A DNA stretch of 40,747 nt from Clostridiales bacterium (lineage in GTDB: Bacteria; Bacillota; Peptococcia; DRI-13; UBA5745): positions 1 to 40,747 of the forward strand of contig WRIW01000014.1 in the NCBI GenBank assembly GCA_009782505.1, read 5' to 3'. Shown here piece by piece: positions 9,008 through 17,978 of this stretch (its first letter is position 1; every line of letters begins with the position of its first letter). Under the pieces are notes generated by a model. That model was not told the DNA's origin and did no database searches. It worked only from the letters and a program-made list of their open reading frames with translations. The translations under genes and the position numbers were made by a program.

Positions 9008-9016
9008 TGGTATTCT
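9008..9016 (+). promoter_or_regulatory. possible extended -10 element before the sigma factor operon
   Basis: TGGTATTCT at 9008-9016 fits an extended -10 box with a poor -35. The following bases closely match those after the comparable element at 19283-19288 (CTGTTTATATTGA in both). A different candidate for the sigma factor itself is GGAAC at 9031-9035. Both are weak on sequence alone. Confidence 0.3.
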
Positions 9017-9085
9017 GTTTATATTGATATGGAACAAAGAGGATGAGTTTCGCATCGAATATAGATAGAAGCCTGGAGGGGCCCG

Positions 9086-9592
9086 ATGGAATTGAATCAG
9101 GATCAGCTCGCTTTGATCGGTTTGTTGTTGGAACGAAAGCAAATGTACTACCGCCTGGCGTACTCCCTTGTGGGCAACGAGGCGGACGCCCTGGACGCCA
9201 TCGCGCAAATGACGCTGCAGGTCGTAGAAAAAATCCACACCTTGCGTTCAAACGACGCCTTCATCGCCTGGAGCAAAAAGATACTCGTCAATGTGTGCCG
9301 GGAGTATTGGCGCAGGAACCCCAAAACCCTGCCTTTAGACGAAGCCCTGGGGGCGGGGGGCGTCGGGGAGGGGGCGGGCGGCCTTGCCCCGGAGGACGAG
9401 ATCGTCATCCGGCAGAGCGTCGCCAGGCTTCCGGAGATACACCGGGAGGTCGTTTATCTCCGGTTCTACCTGGATTATGAGTATAAGGATATCGCGCAGT
9501 TGTTGGATGTTCCCGAAGGCACGGTGAAGTCCCGCCTGAACCGGGCGCTGGAATCGTTAAGGGAGCAGATGGGGGGCGCTTTGTATGGATAA
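9086..9592 (+). CDS. ECF-type RNA polymerase sigma factor
   Basis: This 168-residue protein should direct RNA polymerase to a dedicated promoter set in response to an envelope signal. Region 2 spans about residues 22-78 (AYSLVGNEADALDAI, then IAWSKKILVNVCREYWRR), with a Gly-rich linker at about 85-105. Region 4 is clear at about 112-163 (LPEIHREVVYLRFYLDYEY followed by the helix-turn-helix VPEGTVKSRLNRAL). The family is the small extracytoplasmic-function group resembling Bacillus SigV/SigW. The start has TGGAGGGG upstream. Its stop overlaps the next gene by 8 bases, the usual arrangement for a sigma factor and its anti-sigma partner. The target genes are unknown; autoregulation would be typical. 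Confidence 0.92.
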   Translation: MELNQDQLALIGLLLERKQMYYRLAYSLVGNEADALDAIAQMTLQVVEKIHTLRSNDAFIAWSKKILVNVCREYWRRNPKTLPLDEALGAGGVGEGAGGLAPEDEIVIRQSVARLPEIHREVVYLRFYLDYEYKDIAQLLDVPEGTVKSRLNRALESLREQMGGALYG

Positions 9593-12500
9593 TCTTGACA
9601 GGTTCATGATGGCGGAGAAGGCCAGGCTGGAGGGTGTACCCGTCCCGGCGCGGTATGACGACGTCCTGGAAGGCGCCTTGCTGGAAGCGGGGCTGACGGA
9701 AGCGGACGTGAAAGATATACGCGTTTCCCGGGAGGCTGCCGGTTATATGGAGATGCCTACCGGCGAGGGGGATAAAGGCGCCGGCGAGCCTAAGCGCGCC
9801 AAGGGGTCAAAGCGCGCCAAAGAACCAAAGAACGCGAATGAGCCAAAGCGCAGGAAGCGCCGCTTATACTGGATACCCGCAGTAGCCGCCTGCGTGGCGG
9901 TCATCATCGCCGTCAGCTCTTTTCTGCCTTCGGCGATACAGGAGAGCAGGGTCCCTCAGGCGCTGCCGGAAAGCTTTAAAGGCATAGTCTCCGTCCGCCC
10001 GCTGCTGGGCGCCGACGACCAGATGGACCCCGCCGGCGGATTCCTCATCACTTCCACAGAAGCTCTGCCCGTGGAGCTGGTGGTGAAGGCGCTGGTGATA
10101 GAGCCGGCCATCGAGTACACACTGAACCCGAGGAAGGGCGGCACGGAGTATGAGGTGCTGCCTCTTGAGCCCCTTGACGAAAATAAAGTCTACCAAATCG
10201 CCTTCGACCCGGGAAACAGCCTGGCCGACCTGGCGCCCAGAGGCTCCCATACATGGGCGTTTCAGACGAAGGGGGAGTTTGGCCTGCAAGGCACGCTGCC
10301 CCGGTCCAATACTTCCATGGTACCGGTAAGCACGACCTTCGAGCTCTGGTTTACCGCCCCGCCGGATCTGGCTTCCGTGGAGAGGGAAGTAGGTCTGACC
10401 CCTTATGTGCCGGGGCATTGGATAGTGGAAGGCAGCAAGGCGATCTACCTTCCCGAGCGACTTTTGGACTACAAGACGGTTTATGAGATACATGTACCCA
10501 AAGGGGTGCGCGAGGCGGGTGGCCAGGGCGCCACGGGCGATAGCCTGACGGTGGTCTTCCATACGGAGGGCGAGCCTGAGACGGCTTCCGACGGCGCGTA
10601 CTTCAGCATCCTGGGCCAGAACCTTTCCTTCCGCACGGATGAAGCGCCTTTTGTGCAGTTTTACTTCAACGACTGGGACAGGAGGGAAAGCGACCCCCTT
10701 CCGGAGGTAAGGGCGGACATATATGCTTACCCTGACGGGGAAAGCTATTTGCTTGACCTGACGGAAAAAATCAAAAACATCGACTGGCTTTACTCCGACG
10801 AAGATGTATGGCTGCCCGCAGAAACCCTCGCCCCTGTAGAAAGCCTTGACCTGACCGGGCACAAGCCGGAATACTCCTGGTATCTGTACTTCCCGGAAGC
10901 GCTGCCCAAAGGCTGCTACCTGGCGGAGTTCACCATGGGCCGCCAACGGAGGCAGCTCCTGTTTCAAGTCACGGATCTAAGCGCGTACCTGTCGGTGAGC
11001 GAGGAAGAAGCCCTGATTTGGGTAAACGACCTGCGTACCGGCCAGGGCGCCGGAGGCGCGGAGGTCACCGTCAACGGCGAGCTGAGCGCCACCGCGGACA
11101 GCGACGGCGTCGCCTTTATGGGGCCGCTGCCCCAGGCGAAGGTCAGGGCATTTGACGTCCGCTACGGCGGCGAACGGTTGCTTCTGGCGGATACGAGCGT
11201 GACTTACAGCAACCCGGATATGCTGAAATGGATGGAGCAGCGGAAAACGGCGCAGTCATACTGGAACTACCTCTATGTGGATAAGCCGATCTACCGGCCG
11301 GAGGACACCATCCACTTCTTCGGGCTCATCGCTCCCCGGACAGCATCTGCCGCTGCCGTGCGGGACGTCACCCTGCGGCTGGAGTACTACCGCGCGAATA
11401 TGAATATCAAGCAGACCTGCGCCGTCGTCGATGACGTCCTGCTGGGCAGCTTTGTCCTGCCGGTATTGACGCCGGGTTACTATAACCTGAGCATGTACCT
11501 GGACGACGCCTTCATCTGCAGTACTTACTTTGAAGTAGCCGTTTATGAAAAACCAGCCTATCGTATCACCCTGGGGGCGGATAAGAAGGTCGCTATGATG
11601 GGCGACGTCGTCCGGTGGACGGCTGCCGCGGCGTTTTTCGACGGCACGCCCCTGGCCGGCCAGCTCATATCGTTCTCCGGCTCGGCCATAGACGGGGATC
11701 AAAGCGCCGTTTCGGACATGAGCGGCGAGGTGCGCTTCGATACGAAAGCGGGGGGCAGCTTCAACTACCTTGTGAATACGGACTATGTCTACGCCAACGC
11801 CGCGTTGCCGGAGATCGGGGATATCTACCGGGACGGCAGGATCACGGTGTTTGCCAGTGATATCGAGCTGACCGGCAAAGCCGCGCGGATGGAGCCGGGG
11901 GCTGCCGAAGCGGCTCCGTCTGTGGAAGCGCCGCCGACCGGGATCGCGCCGGCGGAGACCGCGCCGGCAGAGACAACCCCGGCGCAAACGGCTCCCGCCG
12001 GGCAGGCGCCCGGCGAAGGGGCGCGGGAGGACGAAGCTGCCCAAGAGGCGCCCCTGGGGCAAGAAGCCGCGCCCTCCGCCGACGGCGACGCGGAACGGGA
12101 AGAGCCGCCGGAAGGGGCGAGCGGAGAAGCCGCGCCCTCAGAGGAGGATGAAGAGGATGCTGAGGGAGCCGGGGACGCGGCTCCGGGGGACGCCGCCGGG
12201 GATGCTTCCGCCGGGGGGGACGCCGCTTCTGCCGCGCCCCAGGAGCCGGCCGCACAGCCTGAGCCGCCGCCGGCCGCGCCTTCAGATACCGTGGCGCCGC
12301 AGGAAGGGAGCGAAGCCCACTCCCTGTTTACCATAAGCCTGGAAGCCTTTGACGTGGATATCAGCCGCATTACCGACCCGGACGGCAACCTGACAGAGCA
12401 GGCCCTGGCGCTATACGGGGGCTTCATCGAGGTGGAAGCTTCGCTGATACGGGAGCATTGGTATAAAGTAGAAACCGGCCAGCGCTACGACCCCTATACG

Positions 12501-15191
12501 AAACAAATGTCCCCCGTATACGACTACCGCATGGAGGAGATACCGGAAGACACGTTTTACTGGACCTACGCACGCGACGGAGATACGCGCTTTACGGAAA
12601 AGCTGTACTCGGCCGATGGCTACCAGCTGATACTGACCTTCCGGGACAGGGCCGGGCGCCAGGTCATACGGACGTTTTACCTGCCCCGGGCCGAATGGGC
12701 CGCCTGGGACAACTACAACAGCGGATACAACTGGTACTGGCTGCGCCAGGACGATGATAAATACTTTTGCAGCATCGGCGAGGAAGCCACCTTCAGGCTG
12801 AACGGCTGGGAGGGCGTGGTGGCGTCGTCGGGCCGGTATCTCTTCTTCCGGGCCCGGGAACACATCATCGACTACCGGATGTCCGCGGAAAATGAGTATA
12901 CTTTCCGCTTCGGTGAAAGCGAGCTCCCGGGGTCGAATGTCATGGCGGTATTCTTCGACGGGTCGCGGTACTGTCCGGCGAATTATCCTGCCGGCGCCAG
13001 GATGGATCCGGAAGACAGGGCTCTGCGCGCGGAGATAACGACGGATAAGGAACGCTACAAACCCGGCGAGACCGTCAGCATGGAAATCAGGCTCACCGAT
13101 AAGGACGGGCGCCCGGTAAAAGGCGTCATCAACCTCAACCTGGTGGACGAGGCCCTGCTGGCGGTGCGGGATCAATGGATAGACCCGGGGCACAGCGTGT
13201 TTCTTGGGAATCTGTACGACTTTCCATACCGCGCCACGATCAGCCATCCCTCTTCCAACGGCGGGAATATGGCCGAAGGAGGGGAAGGGGACGGCGGCAG
13301 GGACGACTTCCGGGATACGGTACTCTTCCGCCTGCTTTATACGGATAACGAAGGCCGCATAAGCATATCCTTTGACCTGCCGGACAATATCACCACCTGG
13401 CGGGTGATCTGGCAGGCTTACGCGCCGGATATCTGGGTAGGCGGCGGCGCGGCGGCTTTACCCGTGGGGCTGCCCTTTTTCAACGACGTAAGGTTCAGTG
13501 AGATCATCCTGGAAAGCGACGAGCCTGTGCTCGGGGTGAGATCCGCGGGCAGCGCCATCACCCAGAGCGCGCCTTCCCAGATATCCTGGACGGTGAGCAT
13601 ACCGGAGTTGGGTATCACCCAAGAAATGACAGGGCAGGCTTACAGCTGGATGGATATCCCCTTGCCGGCGATGCAAGAAGGGCGATATACGCTGCAGGTA
13701 GACGGCGCCTGGGAGGGCTACCGCGATACGGTAAGGCAACCCTTCAGCGTAGTGAAAAGCAGGCAGAACCATACCGCCCGGGAGGAAGCCGTACTCACGG
13801 AAGGGTTCCGCCCCCCGGGGAGCGAGACCGGCATGACTACCCTCGTCTTCAGCGATAAAGCCAGAAACCTGGCTATGGGAGGGCTGACCCAGCTGGCAGG
13901 GCAGGAATCCATACGGGTGGAGCAGCGTTTAGCCGCCCTGGAAGCCGGGAAGCTTCTGAAGAATCAATTTCGCCTGGACTGGTGGAGCCAGTCGGAGGAA
14001 GAGGAACGCCAGAGCCGGGGGCAGATACTGCGCTACCAATCCTACGACGGGGGCGTGGCCTTCCTGCCTTATGGGGACGCCGACCTTTATACCAGCGTTT
14101 GGGCCGCTTCGGCGGGGCTGGAGTATTTCTCCCGGGAAGACCTTGCCCTATACTTCAACGAGATACTGGACAACGGGGAGTATAGCTGGGACAAAACGAT
14201 GGCTTTATGGGGGGCGGCTGCCTGCCGCCGGCCAGTGCTGCCGGAGATCCGCCAGGCATTGAAGGAAGACAGTTGGCGCGGAGCGGCCCTCTCCGGGCAG
14301 GAGAAGCTGAATCTGATCTGCGCCCTGATTTTCCTTGGCGGCGGCAATGAAGCTTTGGAGCCGGCGCAAGCGCTGCTTCAGGAGTGGACCGAGGGGATCG
14401 ACGGGTTATACCGGGCTACCATTGGGGGGGATCGGACGGAGACGCTGAAAGCGACAGCGCAGATGGCTGTGGTAGCGGCGGTGCTCGACCTGCCCCAGGC
14501 TGAGGGCCTCTACCAATACATACTGGAAAACCCCAGCGAAGAAGAGTACTTCTTACTGGAGAAGCTGATCTGCCTGCGGGCGGCTTGCAGCAAGCTGACG
14601 GACGCCGCGAGCTTCATCTATACCCTGGAGGGGGAAGAGGTGACGGTAGACCTGAGCCGACAGCCCAGCTATAATCTGCTTCTGACGCCGGAGCAGCGGT
14701 CGTCCATATCGATCAATCAGGTGGACGGCGGGATCATAGCCGAATCCCAGTATAGGAAGGACGGCTTGGCAGCCCCTGCCGCCACGGCTGCCGGACAACT
14801 GCAAATCAGCCGATCATACCGCGTGGATGACCAGGACAGCAGGAGCCTGTCTGCCGCCGGGAGGACGCAGGTGATGCTCACCTACCGTATCGAAGCCGAC
14901 GCCCCCGACGGATGCTACAACATCGTAGACTATCTGCCGGCAGGGCTGCGGTTCGTGAGCCTGGATACCCAGGGGAGCTACGGCAGCCAGAGGCACTGGC
15001 TGCTTCAGGAGGATGGAAATAAGCTGACTTTCGGCATCTATAAATCCCGGGAAGCTGTGGAGGGCCGGTTATTCTACACTGTGCGGACCGCCATGCCCGG
15101 CAGCTTCCTGGCCGAGCCCGCCGTGCTGGCCCATTCGGGGCTGCAAAGCCTGTATGTGACCACAGAGGGCGCCAGGGTGTACATCAATTAG
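9585..15191 (+). CDS. anti-sigma-like head fused to a giant alpha-2-macroglobulin
   Basis: The protein has 1868 residues. Residues 1 to about 93 are cytoplasmic, with the VPARYDDVLEGALLEAG segment resembling the start of Firmicutes anti-sigma factors and ending in the basic run KRRKRR. One membrane helix spans about 94-115. Outside the cell come Ig-like domains (about 120-330), macroglobulin domains including DKPIYRPEDTIHF near 562-575, an acidic Ala/Glu/Pro-rich insertion at about 772-912, a second macroglobulin set with TTDKERYKPGETVSMEI near 1150, the A2M domain with LPDNITTWRVIWQAY near 1265-1280, and an alpha/alpha thioester-like domain. The thioester CxEQ motif is RVEQ at 1444-1447, so the reactive Cys is absent. 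The C-terminal domain resembles MG10. Family alpha-2-macroglobulins trap proteases. The 8-base overlap with the sigma gene suggests a sensor that holds the sigma factor; that role is inferred. Confidence 0.85.
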   Translation: MDNLDRFMMAEKARLEGVPVPARYDDVLEGALLEAGLTEADVKDIRVSREAAGYMEMPTGEGDKGAGEPKRAKGSKRAKEPKNANEPKRRKRRLYWIPAVAACVAVIIAVSSFLPSAIQESRVPQALPESFKGIVSVRPLLGADDQMDPAGGFLITSTEALPVELVVKALVIEPAIEYTLNPRKGGTEYEVLPLEPLDENKVYQIAFDPGNSLADLAPRGSHTWAFQTKGEFGLQGTLPRSNTSMVPVSTTFELWFTAPPDLASVEREVGLTPYVPGHWIVEGSKAIYLPERLLDYKTVYEIHVPKGVREAGGQGATGDSLTVVFHTEGEPETASDGAYFSILGQNLSFRTDEAPFVQFYFNDWDRRESDPLPEVRADIYAYPDGESYLLDLTEKIKNIDWLYSDEDVWLPAETLAPVESLDLTGHKPEYSWYLYFPEALPKGCYLAEFTMGRQRRQLLFQVTDLSAYLSVSEEEALIWVNDLRTGQGAGGAEVTVNGELSATADSDGVAFMGPLPQAKVRAFDVRYGGERLLLADTSVTYSNPDMLKWMEQRKTAQSYWNYLYVDKPIYRPEDTIHFFGLIAPRTASAAAVRDVTLRLEYYRANMNIKQTCAVVDDVLLGSFVLPVLTPGYYNLSMYLDDAFICSTYFEVAVYEKPAYRITLGADKKVAMMGDVVRWTAAAAFFDGTPLAGQLISFSGSAIDGDQSAVSDMSGEVRFDTKAGGSFNYLVNTDYVYANAALPEIGDIYRDGRITVFASDIELTGKAARMEPGAAEAAPSVEAPPTGIAPAETAPAETTPAQTAPAGQAPGEGAREDEAAQEAPLGQEAAPSADGDAEREEPPEGASGEAAPSEEDEEDAEGAGDAAPGDAAGDASAGGDAASAAPQEPAAQPEPPPAAPSDTVAPQEGSEAHSLFTISLEAFDVDISRITDPDGNLTEQALALYGGFIEVEASLIREHWYKVETGQRYDPYTKQMSPVYDYRMEEIPEDTFYWTYARDGDTRFTEKLYSADGYQLILTFRDRAGRQVIRTFYLPRAEWAAWDNYNSGYNWYWLRQDDDKYFCSIGEEATFRLNGWEGVVASSGRYLFFRAREHIIDYRMSAENEYTFRFGESELPGSNVMAVFFDGSRYCPANYPAGARMDPEDRALRAEITTDKERYKPGETVSMEIRLTDKDGRPVKGVINLNLVDEALLAVRDQWIDPGHSVFLGNLYDFPYRATISHPSSNGGNMAEGGEGDGGRDDFRDTVLFRLLYTDNEGRISISFDLPDNITTWRVIWQAYAPDIWVGGGAAALPVGLPFFNDVRFSEIILESDEPVLGVRSAGSAITQSAPSQISWTVSIPELGITQEMTGQAYSWMDIPLPAMQEGRYTLQVDGAWEGYRDTVRQPFSVVKSRQNHTAREEAVLTEGFRPPGSETGMTTLVFSDKARNLAMGGLTQLAGQESIRVEQRLAALEAGKLLKNQFRLDWWSQSEEEERQSRGQILRYQSYDGGVAFLPYGDADLYTSVWAASAGLEYFSREDLALYFNEILDNGEYSWDKTMALWGAAACRRPVLPEIRQALKEDSWRGAALSGQEKLNLICALIFLGGGNEALEPAQALLQEWTEGIDGLYRATIGGDRTETLKATAQMAVVAAVLDLPQAEGLYQYILENPSEEEYFLLEKLICLRAACSKLTDAASFIYTLEGEEVTVDLSRQPSYNLLLTPEQRSSISINQVDGGIIAESQYRKDGLAAPAATAAGQLQISRSYRVDDQDSRSLSAAGRTQVMLTYRIEADAPDGCYNIVDYLPAGLRFVSLDTQGSYGSQRHWLLQEDGNKLTFGIYKSREAVEGRLFYTVRTAMPGSFLAEPAVLAHSGLQSLYVTTEGARVYIN

Positions 15192-15204
15192 CGGGAAACT
15201 TGGT

Positions 15205-16257
15205 ATGGTCAGGCTTAGCGTGAGGTATCCGGCCGCCGCTCTCGCGCTTCTGCTGCTGTTGTGCGCGGGCGGCGACGCAGCTGGGGACGCGGGAAGGGGA
15301 AGCGGCGACGGGGCATTCGCCCGCGTTGGCGGCGACGCATACGCAGATCCCGCTGCTGCCGGATACGGGAGCAAACGATCTAGCGATTCTGCGGGTTCAC
15401 AAGGTATAGCCGCTGAATCCGTAGGATCGCCTTGCCCTACCGGGTTGTGGATAGATACGGAAAGCTTCCTTCGCCGGGAGTACATGGAGGATACGCTCAG
15501 GGCATATGAAGACGGCGTATATGAAGCCTGGACCGACGCGTCGGGGATAACCGGCGAAGGCAGGATACGATGCCTGACCCTGCCTCATCATCTGCCCGGG
15601 GCGGGGCTGAGCGTCTTTGCCCTCCGGCAGATCATCGCCCGGGACGGGCAGCCGGATACGGTGATCCTTATCGGCCCAAACCATGAGAACACCGGACCCG
15701 CTGCCGCCCTGGCTTGCGTCAGCTGGCAGACCCCATACGGAGCCGTCGAGCCGGATGAGGAGATCGTTGGCATGCTGCTGAGCCGTGGCCTGGCTGCCGA
15801 TGATCCGGGCGTCTTTGCCAGGGAACACAGTATGGGGATGGTGATCCCCTGGCTTGCGCGGTTTATGCCCGGGGTGAAGGTAGTGCCCCTCGTTTTTCAT
15901 TATCAGTATCCCCTAGATAAATTGGAAGCGCTTTTCGACGCCTTGGGGCCGTGGCTCGACGAGGGGGCGCTGCTGGTATTGTCCGCGGACTTCTCCCATC
16001 ACCAGACCAGGGACGAGGCCCGGTGGCGGGATCTGGAGACAGCGGCCCTGCTGGAAGGGGGCGACTGGCGCTCCGTAGCCGGGCTGAGCAGCGACTACAT
16101 CGACTGCCCCACCTTACTCGCCGGGATGATGCGCCTGGCCGGCGCCCGGGGCTGGGAGGGACCATGGATAGCGGCCCATACCAATTCCGGCTTCCTGACA
16201 GGCGCCGCCGGTCCGGAAGTGGCCAGCTACTTTGTGCTCGCCTATACAGGGGAGTGA
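15205..16257 (+). CDS. secreted MEMO-family (AmmeMemoRadiSam protein B) protein
   Basis: This is a MEMO1-like protein related to extradiol dioxygenases. Conserved pieces are LTLPHHLPGAG, ILIGPNHENTG, LVLSADFSHHQTRDEA and the cysteine in IDCPTLLAGM, which match the conserved His and Cys positions of the family. A hydrophobic run of about 20 residues follows a short basic start (MVRLSVRYP), suggesting a signal peptide or anchor, with a Gly/Asp/Ala-rich linker to about residue 85. MEMO proteins in bacteria often sit with AMMECR1 and a radical SAM gene; neither is present here. The gene starts 13 bases after the macroglobulin stop, so it should be cotranscribed with the sigma factor locus. Substrate and function are unknown. 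Confidence 0.82.
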   Translation: MVRLSVRYPAAALALLLLLCAGGDAAGDAGRGSGDGAFARVGGDAYADPAAAGYGSKRSSDSAGSQGIAAESVGSPCPTGLWIDTESFLRREYMEDTLRAYEDGVYEAWTDASGITGEGRIRCLTLPHHLPGAGLSVFALRQIIARDGQPDTVILIGPNHENTGPAAALACVSWQTPYGAVEPDEEIVGMLLSRGLAADDPGVFAREHSMGMVIPWLARFMPGVKVVPLVFHYQYPLDKLEALFDALGPWLDEGALLVLSADFSHHQTRDEARWRDLETAALLEGGDWRSVAGLSSDYIDCPTLLAGMMRLAGARGWEGPWIAAHTNSGFLTGAAGPEVASYFVLAYTGE

Positions 16258-16287
16258 GCGGGGCAGCATAGAAAACCAACGCGCATA

Positions 16288-16329
16288 GAAAAACAGCAGC
16301 CCGGGTCGTAGTACACAATCCCGGGTTGC
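16288..16329 (-). terminator. intrinsic terminator for the purine permease
   Basis: Read on the minus strand, a ten-pair stem with a CCCGGG core (16320-16329 with 16296-16305, one wobble) and a 14-base loop is followed by TGTTTTTC. It lies about 100 bases beyond the permease stop. The same stem could weakly slow transcription from the MEMO gene on the plus strand. The rest of 16258-16426 shows nothing else. Confidence 0.65.
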
Positions 16330-16426
16330 CGTTCGTACACTGGTTGCTCTTATCGGATAAGGATTCCGCGCCGCCTCAGACTGCTTTTTGATGCCGCCAC
16401 GCGAAGTTCCGCTGCCGCGGCGCCCG

Positions 16427-17785
16427 TCAGTAGCCCAGCACGGCTGTCGTGATAAGCTTAGCGATGAACAACACCGCCACGATGTACATGACGATGCTGA
16501 CCTCCTTCTGCTTGCCGGTGCAGACCTTCAGGACGACATAGCTCAGGATGCCGAATATGATTCCGTCCGCTATGCTGTAGGCGAGGGGCATGATGGCGAT
16601 AGCGATGAACGCCGGGATGCCTTCGGTGACGTCGGTGAAGTCGATTTTCACCACGCACTGTATCATGAAGAAGCCCACCAGCACCAGGGCCGGGGCTGTG
16701 GCGAAAGCGGGGATAGCGGCGAAAATCGGTGAGAAGAACAAGGATAAGGTAAACAAGGCGGCTACCGTCAGGGAGGTCAGCCCCGTCCTGCCGCCGTCGG
16801 CGACGCCCGAGGCGCTTTCCACGTAGGTCGTCACCGTCGAAGTCCCGATGAAGGAACCAAAGGTCGTGCCGATGGCGTCGGCCAGCAGTACCTGACGGAT
16901 CTTCGGCAGGTTTCCATCCTTATCCGTAAAGCCGGCTTTCTCCGAAACGCCGATGACCGTACCGACCGTGTCAAATACGTCCACAAACAGAAAAGCGAAC
17001 ACTACCGCGATGAATTCAAATATCCCGATGCCAAACCCGCCGGTGACATGGGAGAAGGCGTCTACGATGGTATTACCCGCGAAAGAAGGCGGCAGGGAGA
17101 AGATACCGTCTGGGATGAGAGAAAATCGGCCCGCGTCCGGGTCAACCACATACCAGCCGGCGACCTGGCATACGATACCCATTAGCCAAGTGGCGATGAT
17201 GCCCCAAAATAGGGCGCCTTTGACATTTTTACCCAGAAGGATCATGGTGACGACCATACCGGCCAGCATGAGGATGACCGTGATGTTGTTGATATCCCCA
17301 AGAGTGACCGGCGCGTCGGGGATGTCCATTTTGACCAGCCCGCCATTGACCAGCCCGATGAAGGCGATAAATAAACCGATGCCGGCGCTTACCGCGTACT
17401 TCAAGTTTCTCGGTATTGCTTCAAAAATCGCTTCCCGAACCCTGAAAAGGGAAAGAACCAGAAAGACGATGCCCTCGGTAAAGACCGCCAGCAGAGCCAC
17501 CTGCCAGCCGAACTTCAGCCCGATGGTAAAGGCGAAAAAGGCGTTTAGCCCCATGCCCGGCGCCAGGGCGAAGGGGTAGTTGGCCAGCAGGGCCATGGTC
17601 AGGGTGGCGATGGCGGAGGAAAGGGCCGTAGCGGTAAATACGCCGCCCCAGGACATGCCGGTCACCGACAGGAAGTTGGGATTCACGATAAGGATGTAGG
17701 CCATGGTCATAAATGTTGTGATGCCAGCCATGATCTCCGTAGTGACAGTCGTGTTTCTTTCTTTGAGCTTAAATAGTTTTTCCAT
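16427..17785 (-). CDS. NCS2 family purine permease (AzgA/PbuG type)
   Basis: This inner-membrane proton symporter should import adenine, guanine or hypoxanthine. The 452-residue protein begins MEKLFKLKERNTTVTTEI and continues with the signature GITTFMTMAYILIVNPNFLS. The further segments FALAPGMGLNAFFAFTIG, VFAFLFVDVFDTVGTVIGV and FIGTSTVTTYVESASGVADG are hallmarks of the AzgA branch. About 12-14 hydrophobic helices are visible and the length is typical. GGAGGT lies just before the ATG on the minus strand. It follows the CmpB-rubredoxin gene by 34 bases, so it probably shares its transcript. I found no purine riboswitch in that short gap. Which base is transported cannot be told. Confidence 0.93.
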   Translation of the reverse strand: MEKLFKLKERNTTVTTEIMAGITTFMTMAYILIVNPNFLSVTGMSWGGVFTATALSSAIATLTMALLANYPFALAPGMGLNAFFAFTIGLKFGWQVALLAVFTEGIVFLVLSLFRVREAIFEAIPRNLKYAVSAGIGLFIAFIGLVNGGLVKMDIPDAPVTLGDINNITVILMLAGMVVTMILLGKNVKGALFWGIIATWLMGIVCQVAGWYVVDPDAGRFSLIPDGIFSLPPSFAGNTIVDAFSHVTGGFGIGIFEFIAVVFAFLFVDVFDTVGTVIGVSEKAGFTDKDGNLPKIRQVLLADAIGTTFGSFIGTSTVTTYVESASGVADGGRTGLTSLTVAALFTLSLFFSPIFAAIPAFATAPALVLVGFFMIQCVVKIDFTDVTEGIPAFIAIAIMPLAYSIADGIIFGILSYVVLKVCTGKQKEVSIVMYIVAVLFIAKLITTAVLGY

Positions 17786-17819
17786 ATAGACCTCCTAAAC
17801 CTCGGTTTTCCAAACGATA

Positions 17820-17978
17820 CTACTCTCTGGCTTCGAAGCCGTCTTTGCCTACGCCGCAAAGGGGGCATGCCCAGTCGTCCGGAAGGGCTTCAAAGGCTGT
17901 GCCCGGGGCGATATTGTTCTCCGGGTCGCCTTCCGCCGGGTCATAAGAAAAACCACATGCTGAACAAACATACTTCAT
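17820..17978 (-). CDS. rubredoxin, probably also translated on its own
   Basis: This is a 52-residue one-iron electron carrier. The two iron-binding motifs are CSAC (residues 5-8) and CPLC (38-41), with the family sequence [16 protein letters not shown] between them. Its own ATG is preceded five bases upstream by AAGGAGGTGG (17993-17984 on the minus strand), one of the best ribosome binding sites in the window. This favours separate translation. The same frame is, however, open upstream into the CmpB-like gene, so it is also the C-terminus of that product. Rubredoxins in anaerobes often donate electrons in oxygen detoxification. Confidence 0.85.
   Translation of the reverse strand: MKYVCSACGFSYDPAEGDPENNIAPGTAFEALPDDWACPLCGVGKDGFEARE

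Noticed and set aside
17786-17819. Purine riboswitch before the permease
   Set aside because: The gap is only 34 bases and contains little beyond the ribosome binding site.
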